A DNA stretch of 64,000 nucleotides from Marinobacter lipolyticus (GCF_018424605.1 NZ_QTKT01000003.1:124001-188000), one strand, 5' to 3'. Positions 43,395 through 52,690 are shown, counted from the first letter of the stretch. Translations and numbers: made by a program. The notes: generated from the sequence alone by a model not told the origin.

Positions 43395-43409
43395 AATAAA
43401 GCTTAGCAG

Positions 43410-43675
43410 TTGTATAAGAGTCTCACTGATCACTTTGCCCCTGACTCATATCTCAATTCAGTAATCCTCCCAAACTGGTAGAAAGCCCAACCACGTCAAT
43501 CAGTTCCGCCTGAAATTCATCTCAAGAGTTACTGCAAAAACGATCACCGCGACTCATATCACATTCCAGGGCGCCCTCGCTAACCAGTTGAAATTCCTCT
43601 TAATTTCACAGATTAGCGCGAACAGCCCCAGTTCTTGGTCGCAATGATCGTTTTTCCAGTCTTTTGCCGGCTGGA
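43410..43675 (-). repeat. 266-bp repeat, copy 2 (candidate orphan attI-like array head)
   Basis: Direct copy of 31831-32096, at the head of the second cassette array. On the minus strand its conserved part ends at TATACAA, then CT, then GCTAAGC (43407-43401), one mismatch from GTTRRRY and at the same offset as in copy 1. The rest of the 43362-43683 gap holds only this repeat and the higBA promoter region. Confidence 0.6.
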
Positions 43676-43683
43676 TTAACCGC

Positions 43684-44300
43684 TCAGGCAGAAGATTGCG
43701 AGGGGGCCGGAGCGGGGGCCGGGGCCGGCGCTTTGGGTACGTAGGGGCGCACATCCCAGCAGAAGTAGCGTTTCAGTACGCTGTTGGCTTCGGGGTCTTT
43801 CTGGCGCCAGCCGTACACTTTGGGTTTGCTGGTTTCGATGGCCAGGGTGCCGAACACCAGCCAGTCGTAGATCGCCAGCGTGGAGGTTACGTTGCGGGCG
43901 GAGTTGGGGCCGCGGGCGTGGTGGTGATGGTGCTGGGTCGGAAACACCAGAACATGGGCCAGCGCCCACATGGTTTTGCGCACCCAGGCCCAGCGGTGGT
44001 TGTGGAAATACAGGTCGTAGTTCCAGTTCACGTGGGTGTGGGCGGCCCACAGGCCTTTGAAGGCGGTGCCAATCAGGAACACTTCCACCAGCCCAAAGTA
44101 CAGGCACAGCAGCTGGAAGGTGTAGTTGGGCATGGGCCCAGGGTCAGCACCAGCAGCACCAGCGGTCGCTGGACCGCCACCATCATGAAGGTGGCCAGAA
44201 AGGCCATGCGCCAGTCCTGTTTGGTTTTACGGCCGTCCCGGGTTCGGCCGCTGGACCAGATTCTCAATGAGCCGGGCTGGCAGCGGCGCACCGGTGATGG
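43684..44300 (-). pseudogene. Decayed fatty-acid hydroxylase/sterol desaturase-like gene
   Basis: The intact 3' part from an internal ATG at 44133 encodes 149 residues with histidine clusters (AAHTHVNWNYDLYFHNHRW; FPTQHHHHHARG) typical of di-iron fatty acid hydroxylases or desaturases, ending in an Ala-Pro repeat. Upstream the protein continues in other frames (RKTKQDWRMAFLATFMM and LIENLVQRPNPGR), giving at least two frameshifts near 44137 and 44240, and the N-terminus is missing. The remnant lies between nrdB and the 266-bp repeat. Confidence 0.65.
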
Positions 44301-44366
44301 ACAACGACCCCGCCCATCACTGGTTCCGTCAGCGCTTACTTAACAGCCTCACCGGCTGAGGAGCGG

Positions 44367-45425
44367 CTACCATTCCAGCTGCGCCCCGGTCTGGTACTCG
44401 ATCACCCGCGTTTCGAAGAAGTTCTTCTCCTTGCGCATGGTGGCCTGCTCGTCCAGCCAGGGGGATACGTTTTTCGCCCCCGGGAAGGGTTCTTCCATGC
44501 CCACGGTGCGGGCCCGGCGGTTGGCCACAAAGCGGAACTGCTCGCTGTGGTACTCGGCGGAGTAACCCAGGATCGGGTCGCGCAGGATGTAGTTGGCGTA
44601 GGCGATCTCTGCCGCTTCGGATTCCTGCCACATGTCGCTGACGGCTTTGGGATCGAGGGTGATGTTCTCCTCTTCCAGAATCTGGTTCACCACTTTCAGG
44701 CCGAAGGAGAAGTGCATGGCTTCGTCCCGCAGGATGTACTGCAGCTGCTCGCCGGTGCCGCGCATCAGCCCGCGGCGTTGCAGGGCGAAGATGGGGCTGA
44801 AGCCGTTGTAGAACCAGGTACCCTCGAACACCGCCGCGAAGAACAGGTACGACATGACAAATTCCTCCAGGTCGTCCCGGTTGCGCAGGTTCATGTCGGA
44901 GCGCATGGCGGCATCCAGCCGGCGGTTGGCCATCTGGATCTTGCCGTTGATGGCGGGCACCACGCGGTAGCGGTTGTAGATCTCGCTCTGATCCAGGTTG
45001 AGGGTTTCGATGCAGTGCTGATAGGCCCAGGTGTGCATGGCTTCCTCGTACACCTGGCGGGCCTGGTAGATCTGCAGTTCCGGGGCGCTCATTTTCTCCA
45101 TTACCGCCAGGCCGATATTGCGCATGGCCAGGATGTCGGAGGTGGTTAAGTACGCCAGCACATTTTCGTACACGTGCTTCTCCGGCGCGGTCAGGCGGTG
45201 GTGGTAATCGTGAACGTCCTGGGCCATGTTGACGTCCAGCGGGGTCCAGTGGTTTTTATTGGCGTTCATGAAGTACTCCCAGGCCCAGGGGTACTTGAAC
45301 GGCGCCAGCTGGTTGATGTCGGTGTCGCCGTTGATCACGCGTTTGTCGTCCACGTTCACGGGGGCCGGTGCGCCGGTGGCGGCCGGTTTGTGATCGGTTT
45401 TCGGTTCGTCGTCCCAATCGAGCAT
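44367..45425 (-). CDS. nrdB: Class Ia ribonucleotide reductase, beta subunit
   Basis: The 352-residue beta subunit carries the di-iron/tyrosyl radical site: the carboxylate in LTTSDILAM, E-x2-H with the radical Tyr in EEAMHTWAYQHCIETL, and later EGTWFYNGF and RDEAMHFSFGLKVVNQI ligands. With NrdA it makes deoxyribonucleotides aerobically. It follows nrdA by 31 bp in an operon led by a cobalamin riboswitch. The ATG at 45425 (MLDWDDEPKTD) has AGAGGC upstream. A longer frame to 45548 is spurious. Confidence 0.95.
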   Translation of the reverse strand: MLDWDDEPKTDHKPAATGAPAPVNVDDKRVINGDTDINQLAPFKYPWAWEYFMNANKNHWTPLDVNMAQDVHDYHHRLTAPEKHVYENVLAYLTTSDILAMRNIGLAVMEKMSAPELQIYQARQVYEEAMHTWAYQHCIETLNLDQSEIYNRYRVVPAINGKIQMANRRLDAAMRSDMNLRNRDDLEEFVMSYLFFAAVFEGTWFYNGFSPIFALQRRGLMRGTGEQLQYILRDEAMHFSFGLKVVNQILEEENITLDPKAVSDMWQESEAAEIAYANYILRDPILGYSAEYHSEQFRFVANRRARTVGMEEPFPGAKNVSPWLDEQATMRKEKNFFETRVIEYQTGAQLEW

Positions 45426-45456
45426 GGTCTGTGCCTCTTGAATAGATAGTAAGTGG

Positions 45457-48222
45457 TTACTGACAGGCTTCGCAGCCGGGTTCGTCGATGCTGCATACCT
45501 GGGGCTGCGGCGCGGCGACCGGCGCGGATTTCTCGGCGCCGGTGGCACCCAGTGAACGCAGGTAATAGGTGGTTTTCAGGCCCCGCTCCCAGGCCAGCTG
45601 GTAAAGTGCGTCCAGCTTCTTGCCGCTGGGTTCGGCCATGTACAGGTTCAGGCTCTGGGCCTGGTCGAGCCATTTCTGGCGGCGGGCGGCGGATTCCACC
45701 AGCCAGCGGGCGTCGATCTCGAAGGCCGTGGCGTAACGGGCTTTCAGTTCGCTGGGAATGCGGTCGATCTGCTGCACGGAACCGTCGAAGTACTTGAGGT
45801 CGTTGACCATCACGTTGTCCCACAGGCCTTCCGCCTTGAGGTCCCGCACCAGCGACGGGTTCACCACGGTGAACTCGCCGGACAGGTTCGATTTCACGAA
45901 CAGGTTCTGGTACGCCGGTTCGATGGACTGGGACACCCCCACGATGTTGGAGATGGTCGCGGTGGGTGCGATGGCCATGACGTTGCTGTTGCGCATGCCG
46001 TTTTTGGCAATCAGTTCACGCACCGGCGCCCAGTCCAGGCGGCTGGTGGTGTTCACTGACAGGTCGCCGTCGCGGCGGGCGTCCTTCAGCAGGTTGATGG
46101 AATCAATCGGCAGCATGCCCTGGTGCCACAGGGAGCCTTCATAGCTTTCGTAAGCGCCGCGTTCACCGGCCAGGGTGGCGGAGGCGCGGATGGCGAAGTA
46201 GCTGAGCTGTTCCATGGCCACATCAGCAAATTCCACCGCTTCCGGGCTGGTGTAGGGCAGGCCCAGCTGATACAGCGCATCCTGAAAGCCCATCAGCCCA
46301 AGGCCCACCGGGCGGTGCTTGAGGTTGGAATTGCGCGCCTGGGGCACCGCGTAGTAGTTGATGTCGATAACGTTATCGAGCATGCGCACAGCGGTGTTTA
46401 CCGTCCGTTCCAGGCGCTCCACGTCCAGCTCACCGTCTTTGATGTGCGCCGCCAGGTTCACCGAGCCCAGGTTGCACACGGCGATTTCCTCGGCGCTGGT
46501 GTTCAGGGTGATCTCGGTACACAGGTTGGAGCTGTGCACCACGCCCCGGTGCTGCTGGGGCGAGCGCAGGTTGCAGGGGTCCTTGAAGGTGATCCAGGGG
46601 TGGCCGGTCTCGAACAGCACGGTGAGTATCTTGCGCCACAGCTGTTTGGCCGGGAGCTTCTTGAACAGTTTGATTTTGCCCTGCTCCGCCAGCGCTTCGT
46701 AATGCTCGTAACGTTCCCGGAAGGCGTTGCCGTAAAGGTCGTGCAGGTCCGGCACGTCACTGGGGGAGAACAGCGTCCAGTCGCGGTCTTCGCGCATCCG
46801 CTCGATGAGCAGGTCCGGCACCCAGTTGGCGGTGTTCATGTCGTGGGTGCGGCGGCGTTCGTCGCCGGTGTTCTTGCGCAGCTCCAGGAATTCCTCGATG
46901 TCCAGGTGCCAGCTTTCCAGGTAGGCGCACACCGCGCCCTTGCGCTTACCGCCCTGATTCACCGCCACCGCGGTGTCGTTGACCACTTTCAGGAACGGCA
47001 CCACGCCCTGGCTCTGGCCGTTGGTGCCCTTGATGTGGGAACCGAGAGCGCGCACCGGGGTCCAGTCATTGCCCAGGCCGCCGGCCCATTTCGACAGCAT
47101 GGCGTTGTCGCGGATGGCGCCGTAGATATCTTCGAGATCGTCGCCCACGGTGGTCAGGTAGCAGGATGACAGCTGGGAATGGCGGGTACCGCTGTTGAAC
47201 AGCGTGGGAGTAGAGGCCATGTAATCGAAGGACGACAACAGGTTGTAGAACTCGATGGCGCGTTCGTTGGGGTTGTCTTCCCGCAGCGCCAGGCCCATGG
47301 CCACGCGCATGAAAAATACCTGGGGCAGTTCCAGGCGAGACTTGTTCCAGTGCAGGAAGTAGCGGTCGTACAGGGTCTGCAGGCCAAGGAAACCGAATTG
47401 CAGGTCCTGCTCCGGGCGGATGGCAGCGCCCAGCGCCTCCAGGTCAAAGGTGGCCAGGGCTTCGTCCAGCAGGTCGTAACGGATGCCGGCCTGGATAAAG
47501 GCACTCAGGGCCTGGGGATAGATCTCCGCCAGCGGCAGGCTGCGGGGCAGGTCCAGCGCCGTGGCAGTTTCCAGTCGTAGCTGCTCCAGCAGCAGGCGGG
47601 CGGTCACCGCGCTGTAATCCGGCTCCTGTTCAATGCGACCACGGGCGGTCATCACCAGCGCCGACAACACGTCCTCCTCGGCGATGCCGTCGTACAGGTT
47701 GCGCAGGGCGTCTTCCACCAGGGTGTCGCCGTTGATGCCTTCCAGCCCCGCGGCGGCCTGTTCCACCTGCAGCTTCATCAGGCCCAGATCCAGCGGTGCG
47801 GTGTCGCCACTGGCCTTTTTCACGGTCAGGTGCGGATGGGCTTCCACCGGTTCGTCGAGGGCTCGCTGGCGGGCGTGTTCTTCCCGGTAAAGCACATAGG
47901 CCCGGGCCACTTTCTGTTCCTCGGCCCGCATCAGCGCCAGTTCCACCTGGTCCTGAATGTCTTCGATGTGCACCTTGCCACCGGCTTTCAGCCGCCGGCT
48001 GATGGCCTGCATTACCTGATCGGTCATCCGCTTCACGGCATCATTGATGCGGGCGGAACCGGCGGCGTTGTCGCCTTCCACCGCCAGAAAAGCTTTGGTG
48101 ACGGCAACGCTGATTTTGGACGGGTTGAATCCAACCAGGGTGCCGTTGCGTTTAATAACCTGAAGGGATTCGGTATTGGTTGGGGCTGACGGCCGGGCTT
48201 CGGCCAGGGCAGAGGCGGACAT
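45457..48222 (-). CDS. nrdA: Class Ia ribonucleotide reductase, alpha subunit
   Basis: The 921-residue alpha subunit begins with an ATP-cone (VIKRNGTLVGFNPSKISVAVTKAF) for allosteric control. Active-site residues are visible: the first redox Cys in RHSQLSSCYL, the NLCTEI block with radical Cys and Glu, the second redox Cys in EIAVCNLGSVNL, and the Tyr pair in KTTYYLRSLGA. The C-terminal CSIDEPGCEACQ supplies the shuttle cysteines. The ATG at 48222 has an AGGAGA ribosome binding site. The leader contains a cobalamin riboswitch and NrdR-type boxes. Confidence 0.96.
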   Translation of the reverse strand: MSASALAEARPSAPTNTESLQVIKRNGTLVGFNPSKISVAVTKAFLAVEGDNAAGSARINDAVKRMTDQVMQAISRRLKAGGKVHIEDIQDQVELALMRAEEQKVARAYVLYREEHARQRALDEPVEAHPHLTVKKASGDTAPLDLGLMKLQVEQAAAGLEGINGDTLVEDALRNLYDGIAEEDVLSALVMTARGRIEQEPDYSAVTARLLLEQLRLETATALDLPRSLPLAEIYPQALSAFIQAGIRYDLLDEALATFDLEALGAAIRPEQDLQFGFLGLQTLYDRYFLHWNKSRLELPQVFFMRVAMGLALREDNPNERAIEFYNLLSSFDYMASTPTLFNSGTRHSQLSSCYLTTVGDDLEDIYGAIRDNAMLSKWAGGLGNDWTPVRALGSHIKGTNGQSQGVVPFLKVVNDTAVAVNQGGKRKGAVCAYLESWHLDIEEFLELRKNTGDERRRTHDMNTANWVPDLLIERMREDRDWTLFSPSDVPDLHDLYGNAFRERYEHYEALAEQGKIKLFKKLPAKQLWRKILTVLFETGHPWITFKDPCNLRSPQQHRGVVHSSNLCTEITLNTSAEEIAVCNLGSVNLAAHIKDGELDVERLERTVNTAVRMLDNVIDINYYAVPQARNSNLKHRPVGLGLMGFQDALYQLGLPYTSPEAVEFADVAMEQLSYFAIRASATLAGERGAYESYEGSLWHQGMLPIDSINLLKDARRDGDLSVNTTSRLDWAPVRELIAKNGMRNSNVMAIAPTATISNIVGVSQSIEPAYQNLFVKSNLSGEFTVVNPSLVRDLKAEGLWDNVMVNDLKYFDGSVQQIDRIPSELKARYATAFEIDARWLVESAARRQKWLDQAQSLNLYMAEPSGKKLDALYQLAWERGLKTTYYLRSLGATGAEKSAPVAAPQPQVCSIDEPGCEACQ

Positions 48223-48290
48223 GTCGGTTCTCCTGAATACGCGTGGTTTCCATGTCCTTCGCGTAGGCAGAGAATCGGGTAGGGGGCATC

Positions 48291-48317
48291 GTCGGATTAC
48301 GCTTGCGCTAATCCGAC
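48291..48317. repeat. REP-like palindrome in the nrdA leader
   Basis: Arms GTCGGATTA and TAATCCGAC with a 9-nt loop form a stable hairpin between the riboswitch and the nrdA start. Such sequences are recalled as dispersed repeats in many gammaproteobacteria. No T-run follows, so it is not an obvious terminator. Confidence 0.6.
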
Positions 48318-48360
48318 CTACGATTCTGCTCACCTTATGCGCGAAGGTGCAGTTGTTTTC

Positions 48361-48520
48361 CCTGGCAGGTCTTCGGACTCAGGGGCGTGAACCGTGTGGT
48401 TCGGCCTTGCGTGGCGACTTCCCGGCGCTTGCCAGTGTCTGTATGCCACGCTTGTTCCCCAATACCGCTGCGCGTCAGTTCCGGAGTCTCACCGGATTCC
48501 CGATACCGTCGGAGTGCTTA
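48361..48520 (-). promoter_or_regulatory. Cobalamin (B12) riboswitch upstream of nrdAB
   Basis: On the minus strand the conserved elements appear in order: GGGAATCCGGTGAGACTCCGG, then AACTGACGCGCAGCGGTATT, then GGCATACAGACACTGGCAAG, then GGGAAGTCGCC, and finally CCTGAGTCCGAAGACCTGCC. This matches the cobalamin-binding fold including the B12 box. It lies about 140 bp before nrdA, so B12 would be expected to switch off this B12-independent reductase. Confidence 0.9.
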
Positions 48521-48528
48521 CAAAATAA

Positions 48529-48576
48529 ACACTACATCTGGTATTTGACCAAGGATGGGAACACTATATACACGAA
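48529..48576. promoter_or_regulatory. Two NrdR-type boxes upstream of nrdAB
   Basis: Box 1 (48529-48544, ACACTACATCTGGTAT) and box 2 (48561-48576, ACACTATATACACGAA) resemble the palindromic ACACWATATATWGTGT consensus of NrdR and are 32 bp apart, close to three helical turns. A promoter (TTGGTC-N17-TTTATT on the minus strand) overlaps them. Confidence 0.65.
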
Positions 48577-48649
48577 ATGCCACCGCAACAAGGCGCTTTT
48601 TACGCGGCGGGTCAACACACCGGGCGCACAATCGCTCAACGGAGGCACT

Positions 48650-49372
48650 ATGGGCCAACTGCTTGGACGTACAGGGGCTGCACTGGGGGCGCTGATACTG
48701 CTGGCCAGCATCCCGGCATGGGCTGAGACCACGATCACGCCGTTCTCCCGCATGGCCAGTCTGGACGACGGCTGGGAACCCCTGGAATTTCCCAACATCG
48801 ATCGCCACACCCGCTACCGGCTGGTGGAGGAAGATGGCGTCCAGGTGGTGGAGGCCACCACTGATAACAGCGCCTCCGGCCTGATCGCCCGTCTGGAGGT
48901 GAACCCCGGCGAATCGCTGATCCTGACGTGGCGCTGGAAGGTCTCCAACACCTTTGCCAAGGGCGATGCCCGCAAAAAATCCGGGGACGACTACCCTGCC
49001 CGTATCTATGTGGCATTCGAATTCGAGGCGGACAAGGCCAGCTGGTTCGAGCGCGCCAAACGCAAAACGGTGGAAACGGTGTTTGGGGAGGAGCTCCCGG
49101 GCAACGCCATCAACTACATCTGGGCCAACCGCCTGGCGGAAGGGGAGATCATTGCCAATCCTTACGCCGAGGAAACCATGATGATCGCGGTGACATCCGG
49201 TGAGGCACAGGCCGGGCAATGGGTGACGGTCGAGCGGGACATCGTGGCGGATTACCGCGCCGCCTTTGGGGAGGATCCCCCGCCCCTGCGGGGGGTGGCC
49301 ATCATGTCGGATTCTGACAACACCGGCGAGTCCGCCACCGCCTGGTATGGCGACCTGACGCTGACACCCTGA
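48650..49372 (+). CDS. DUF3047 secreted protein
   Basis: A 240-residue periplasmic protein with a signal peptide (LGALILLASIPAWA). The DUF3047 domain is seen in WEPLEFPNIDRHTRYRLVEE, the IYVAFEFEADKASWFERAKR block and LPGNAINYIWANRL, ending in GESATAWYGDLTL. Function unknown; it may bind carbohydrate given the beta-rich fold. The ATG at 48650 is preceded by GGAGG. It is divergent from nrdA and ends 1 bp from the convergent binding-protein gene. Confidence 0.87.
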   Translation: MGQLLGRTGAALGALILLASIPAWAETTITPFSRMASLDDGWEPLEFPNIDRHTRYRLVEEDGVQVVEATTDNSASGLIARLEVNPGESLILTWRWKVSNTFAKGDARKKSGDDYPARIYVAFEFEADKASWFERAKRKTVETVFGEELPGNAINYIWANRLAEGEIIANPYAEETMMIAVTSGEAQAGQWVTVERDIVADYRAAFGEDPPPLRGVAIMSDSDNTGESATAWYGDLTLTP

Positions 49373-49373
49373 G

Positions 49374-50219
49374 CTAGGGCAGCAGATCCTCGGGAAAACC
49401 GGGGATGAAGAAACCTTTGCTGATTTTCCGCGGCGGCGGCACCTCGCCCCGTTCCGCCAGCCGCAGGTAGGCATCGTCGAACTCGTCCCGCAGGGTGCTG
49501 GACCTGGGGTTGGCGAGGGAAAACAGCCAGGCGCTGTTGCGGGTGCGTACTTTGGAGTTGCGGATCACGCGGTCGGACGGATGCCTCAGGATCTCCTGCA
49601 CCGGGCGCAGATAGTCCAGCAGGTAGTCGCCCCGGTTCCGTTTCAGCATATCGATGCCCGAGCGGTGGTTCGGGGCCTCGGTGATGGTGATATCGCCGAT
49701 CTCCTGCAGCCGCTCGAGGAGTCCGCCGTAGGTGTAGCCACCGATCACGATCACCGTGCGGCCCCGCAGGTCGTCAAAATGAGTCAGCGGCGGCGTGGTC
49801 TCCACATACCAGGCGTTGAGCTCCACCGGCACCGGGCTGACCCAGCTCTCCAGCACGTCTTCCCGCAGCGAGGGAATCCCGGTCAGCCCCGGCCACACAT
49901 CCACTTGGCCGTTCCTCAGGTAAAGGTAAATGCGGCCAACGGGGAGATAGATAAACTCCGGTTCGTAACCGGCTTCCCGCGCCACCTTGCGGGTCAGCTC
50001 AATCACCATGCCGTCGGCCTTGCCCTCGGCATTGCGGTACTCGATGGGGGGGAATTCGGTGTAAGCCACCCGCAGAACCGGGAGGGATTGTTCCTCGGCG
50101 ATGGCACTGGCGGCCGAGACCATCGCCCCTATCGCAAGCAGCGCCAGAAAAGCCATCCCGCGAGAAAACCGGTTCCACCCTGTGCCCATAACCATCATCT
50201 TTTTATTGTGCTGTTGCAA
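49374..50219 (-). CDS. Periplasmic substrate-binding protein, amino-acid type
   Basis: A 281-residue type-2 periplasmic binding protein (SBP_bac_3-like) with a signal peptide (MAFLALLAIGAMVSAASAIA). The N-lobe has RVAYTEFPPIEYRNAEGKAD and MVIELTRKVAREAGYEP, the hinge VDVWPGLTGIPSLREDVLES. No permease or ATPase is adjacent. It follows the universal stress gene by 5 bp and is likely co-transcribed with it. Ligand unknown. Confidence 0.78.
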   Translation of the reverse strand: MQQHNKKMMVMGTGWNRFSRGMAFLALLAIGAMVSAASAIAEEQSLPVLRVAYTEFPPIEYRNAEGKADGMVIELTRKVAREAGYEPEFIYLPVGRIYLYLRNGQVDVWPGLTGIPSLREDVLESWVSPVPVELNAWYVETTPPLTHFDDLRGRTVIVIGGYTYGGLLERLQEIGDITITEAPNHRSGIDMLKRNRGDYLLDYLRPVQEILRHPSDRVIRNSKVRTRNSAWLFSLANPRSSTLRDEFDDAYLRLAERGEVPPPRKISKGFFIPGFPEDLLP

Positions 50220-50224
50220 TAATC

Positions 50225-51076
50225 TTAGCGCAGAATGACCAGCGGTTTGTCCGCGGTCCTGAGCATGTTGGTGGTGGTGCTGCCCACCAGGAACTGACGG
50301 ATGCGGGAATGGCCATAAGCGCCCATCACCAGCAGGTCAATGCCGTGCTCTTGCTGATAGGCGTGCAGGGTTTTCTCGACATCACCGGCGCGAATGGCCA
50401 GGTGCACCTCACAGCCCTGCTCCGCCAGTTGACGCTCGGCCTTCTTCAACTGTTCCCAACGGTCGTTGGTGTCCGGGCCAATCATCACCAGGTGCAGGGG
50501 AAAGCCCTTGAACACCGGGCTGTTGGCCAGCAGTTCCACACCCTTGAACGCGGTGGCGGAGCCGTCGAACGCCAGCATGGCGCTGCGGGGCTCGGCGTAG
50601 TCGTCCGGCACCAGCATGATCGGGCGGTGAACGCTGCGGATTACGGTTTCCAGCTGGCTGCCGATGTGCACGTCACGGTCGGTGCTGGTTTCCCCGTGCA
50701 GGCCCATCACCAGCAGGCGGGTTTCGTTCTCAATGGCCAGTAGTGAGTCGGTCAGGTCACCGTGGCGCTGGCGCTTGATCACATCGGTAACCCCGCGGGA
50801 GGTCACCCGTTCCTCGGCGGCATTGAGCATGTGGTGGCCCTGTTCCAGCGCCAGTTTGCTGCGCTTCTGGTCCAGCTCCGCCAGCTCTTCCATCAGGTGT
50901 TCCCGGCTGCCCAGACCAATACTGCCGGCCAGGTCGGTTTCCGCCGGGTAACGCTCCTGATCCAGCACGTGAAACAGGGTCAGCGGCGCTTGCAGGCGAT
51001 GACCGGCCCAGGCCGCGTAATCACAGACGGCCACCGCCGCCCTGGAACCATCAATGCATGCTACAACCCGGGTCAT
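50225..51076 (-). CDS. Tandem universal stress protein (UspA family)
   Basis: A 283-residue protein with two Usp domains in tandem. The second has the ATP-binding G-x2-G-x9-G-S/T motif (GAYGHSRIRQFLVGSTTT); the first has a variant (GLHGETSTDRDVHIGSQ). It acts in the cytoplasm in stress survival. The ATG at 51076 (MTRVVACIDGSRAAVAVCDY) has GAGGTAAC upstream. It follows the SulP transporter gene by 40 bp; SulP-Usp pairs are a known arrangement. Confidence 0.92.
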   Translation of the reverse strand: MTRVVACIDGSRAAVAVCDYAAWAGHRLQAPLTLFHVLDQERYPAETDLAGSIGLGSREHLMEELAELDQKRSKLALEQGHHMLNAAEERVTSRGVTDVIKRQRHGDLTDSLLAIENETRLLVMGLHGETSTDRDVHIGSQLETVIRSVHRPIMLVPDDYAEPRSAMLAFDGSATAFKGVELLANSPVFKGFPLHLVMIGPDTNDRWEQLKKAERQLAEQGCEVHLAIRAGDVEKTLHAYQQEHGIDLLVMGAYGHSRIRQFLVGSTTTNMLRTADKPLVILR

Positions 51077-51116
51077 CGTTACCTCGTTGCGCTCGTGTAC
51101 GGAATCAATAGTCATA

Positions 51117-52604
51117 TCAGTGCCCCATCAACTGGTCAACTGCATCCGGCTTGTCGTGCACGCCGAACCGGTCAACGATGGTGGCGCTGGCTTCGTTGAG
51201 CCCGATGATCTCGACATCCGCACCTTCCCGCCGGAACTTGATCACCACCTTGTCCAGTGCCCCCACCGCGGTGATATCCCAGAAGTGGGCGCGGCTGAGG
51301 TCGATCACCACCTTGTCCAGCGCTTCCTTGAAATCGAAGGAGGCGATGAATTTCTCGGACGAACTGAAGAACACCTGACCCACCACGGTGTAGGTGCGGG
51401 TCTCGCTGGCGTCGTCCAGATCGGAGCTGACCAGCATGAAATGGCCGATCTTGTTGGCGAAGAACAGCGCCGCCAGCAACACACCCGCCAGCACGCCGAA
51501 CGCCAGGTTATGAGTCGCCACCACAACGATCACCGTTACCACCATGACGATGTTGGTGGACAGCGGATGTTCTTTCAGGTTGCGGATGGAATCCCAGGAA
51601 AAGGTACCGATGGACACCATGATCATCACCGCCACCAGCGCGGCCATGGGAATCTGCACCAGCCAGGCGTCGAGTACCAGCACCATCACCAGCAGGAACA
51701 CACCGGCGGTGAGGGTCGACAGCCGGGTGCGGCCGCCGGATTTCACGTTGATGATGGATTGGCCGATCATCGCGCAGCCGGCCATACCGCCGAGCAGGCC
51801 GGAGCCGATGTTGGCAATGCCCTGGCCCTTGCACTCGCGGTTACGGTCGCTGGTGGTGTCGGTGAGGTCGTCCACAATGGTGGCGGTCATCATCGATTCC
51901 AGCAGGCCCACCACGGCCAGGGCCACGGAGTAAGGCAGAATGATCATCAGGGTGTCCAGGTTCAGCGGCACGTCCGGCCATAAAAAGATCGGCAGGGTGT
52001 CCGGCAGTTGCCCCATATCGCCGACGGTGCGGATGTCCAGATTGAGGAACATGGCCACGGCGGTCAGGCCGACAATGCAAATTAGCGGCGAAGGCAGGAT
52101 TTTGCCGACCACCGGTAGCAACGGAAACAGGTAGATAATGCCCAGGCCCGCGGCGGTCATGGCGTAGACATGCCAGGTCACGTTGGTCAGTTCGGGCAGC
52201 TGGGCCATGAAAATCAGGATGGCCAGGGCGTTGACGAAGCCGGTCACCACGGACCGGGACACAAACCGCATCAGCCCCCCGAGCTTCAGGTAGCCGGCGC
52301 CAATCTGCAGCACGCCGGTAAGCAGCGTGGCGGCGAGCAGGTATTCCAGGCCGTGCTCCTTCACAAGGGTCACCATCAGCAGCGCCATGGCGCCGGTGGC
52401 CGCTGAGATCATACCCGGGCGGCCGCCCACGAACGCGATAATCACCGCGATGCAGAACGAGGCGTACAGCCCCACCTTGGGGTCAACACCGGCTATGATG
52501 GAGAACGCGATGGCTTCAGGAATCAGCGCCAGGGCCACCACGATGCCCGCCAGCAGGTCTCCGCGCACGTTGGAGAACCAGTTGTCTTGTATTGATTTGA
52601 GCAT
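51117..52604 (-). CDS. SulP-family inorganic anion transporter with STAS domain
   Basis: A 495-residue inner-membrane transporter with about 12-14 helices, the SulP N-terminal block [20 protein letters not shown], and a C-terminal STAS domain ([33 protein letters not shown]). SulP carriers move sulphate or bicarbonate. It is followed by a universal stress protein gene and preceded by nhaB, so the three may respond together to ionic or pH stress. Confidence 0.92.
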   Translation of the reverse strand: MLKSIQDNWFSNVRGDLLAGIVVALALIPEAIAFSIIAGVDPKVGLYASFCIAVIIAFVGGRPGMISAATGAMALLMVTLVKEHGLEYLLAATLLTGVLQIGAGYLKLGGLMRFVSRSVVTGFVNALAILIFMAQLPELTNVTWHVYAMTAAGLGIIYLFPLLPVVGKILPSPLICIVGLTAVAMFLNLDIRTVGDMGQLPDTLPIFLWPDVPLNLDTLMIILPYSVALAVVGLLESMMTATIVDDLTDTTSDRNRECKGQGIANIGSGLLGGMAGCAMIGQSIINVKSGGRTRLSTLTAGVFLLVMVLVLDAWLVQIPMAALVAVMIMVSIGTFSWDSIRNLKEHPLSTNIVMVVTVIVVVATHNLAFGVLAGVLLAALFFANKIGHFMLVSSDLDDASETRTYTVVGQVFFSSSEKFIASFDFKEALDKVVIDLSRAHFWDITAVGALDKVVIKFRREGADVEIIGLNEASATIVDRFGVHDKPDAVDQLMGH

Positions 52605-52690
52605 AAACAGTTCCGATTAATTCAGGAGTTCAAAACGACGACATTCCCGCCGGGCGACCGGGCCCGGCAGCGAGTAAACAGTCGCACTAT

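Noticed and set aside
23144..43409. CRISPR array from regularly recurring palindromes
   Set aside because: The repeats are dissimilar 67-90 bp palindromes spaced by genes, with integron cores at their ends; no short identical repeats or spacers and no cas genes.
48291..48317. REP-like hairpin as the riboswitch terminator
   Set aside because: It lacks a following U-tract and lies apart from the B12 box; translation-level control is as likely.
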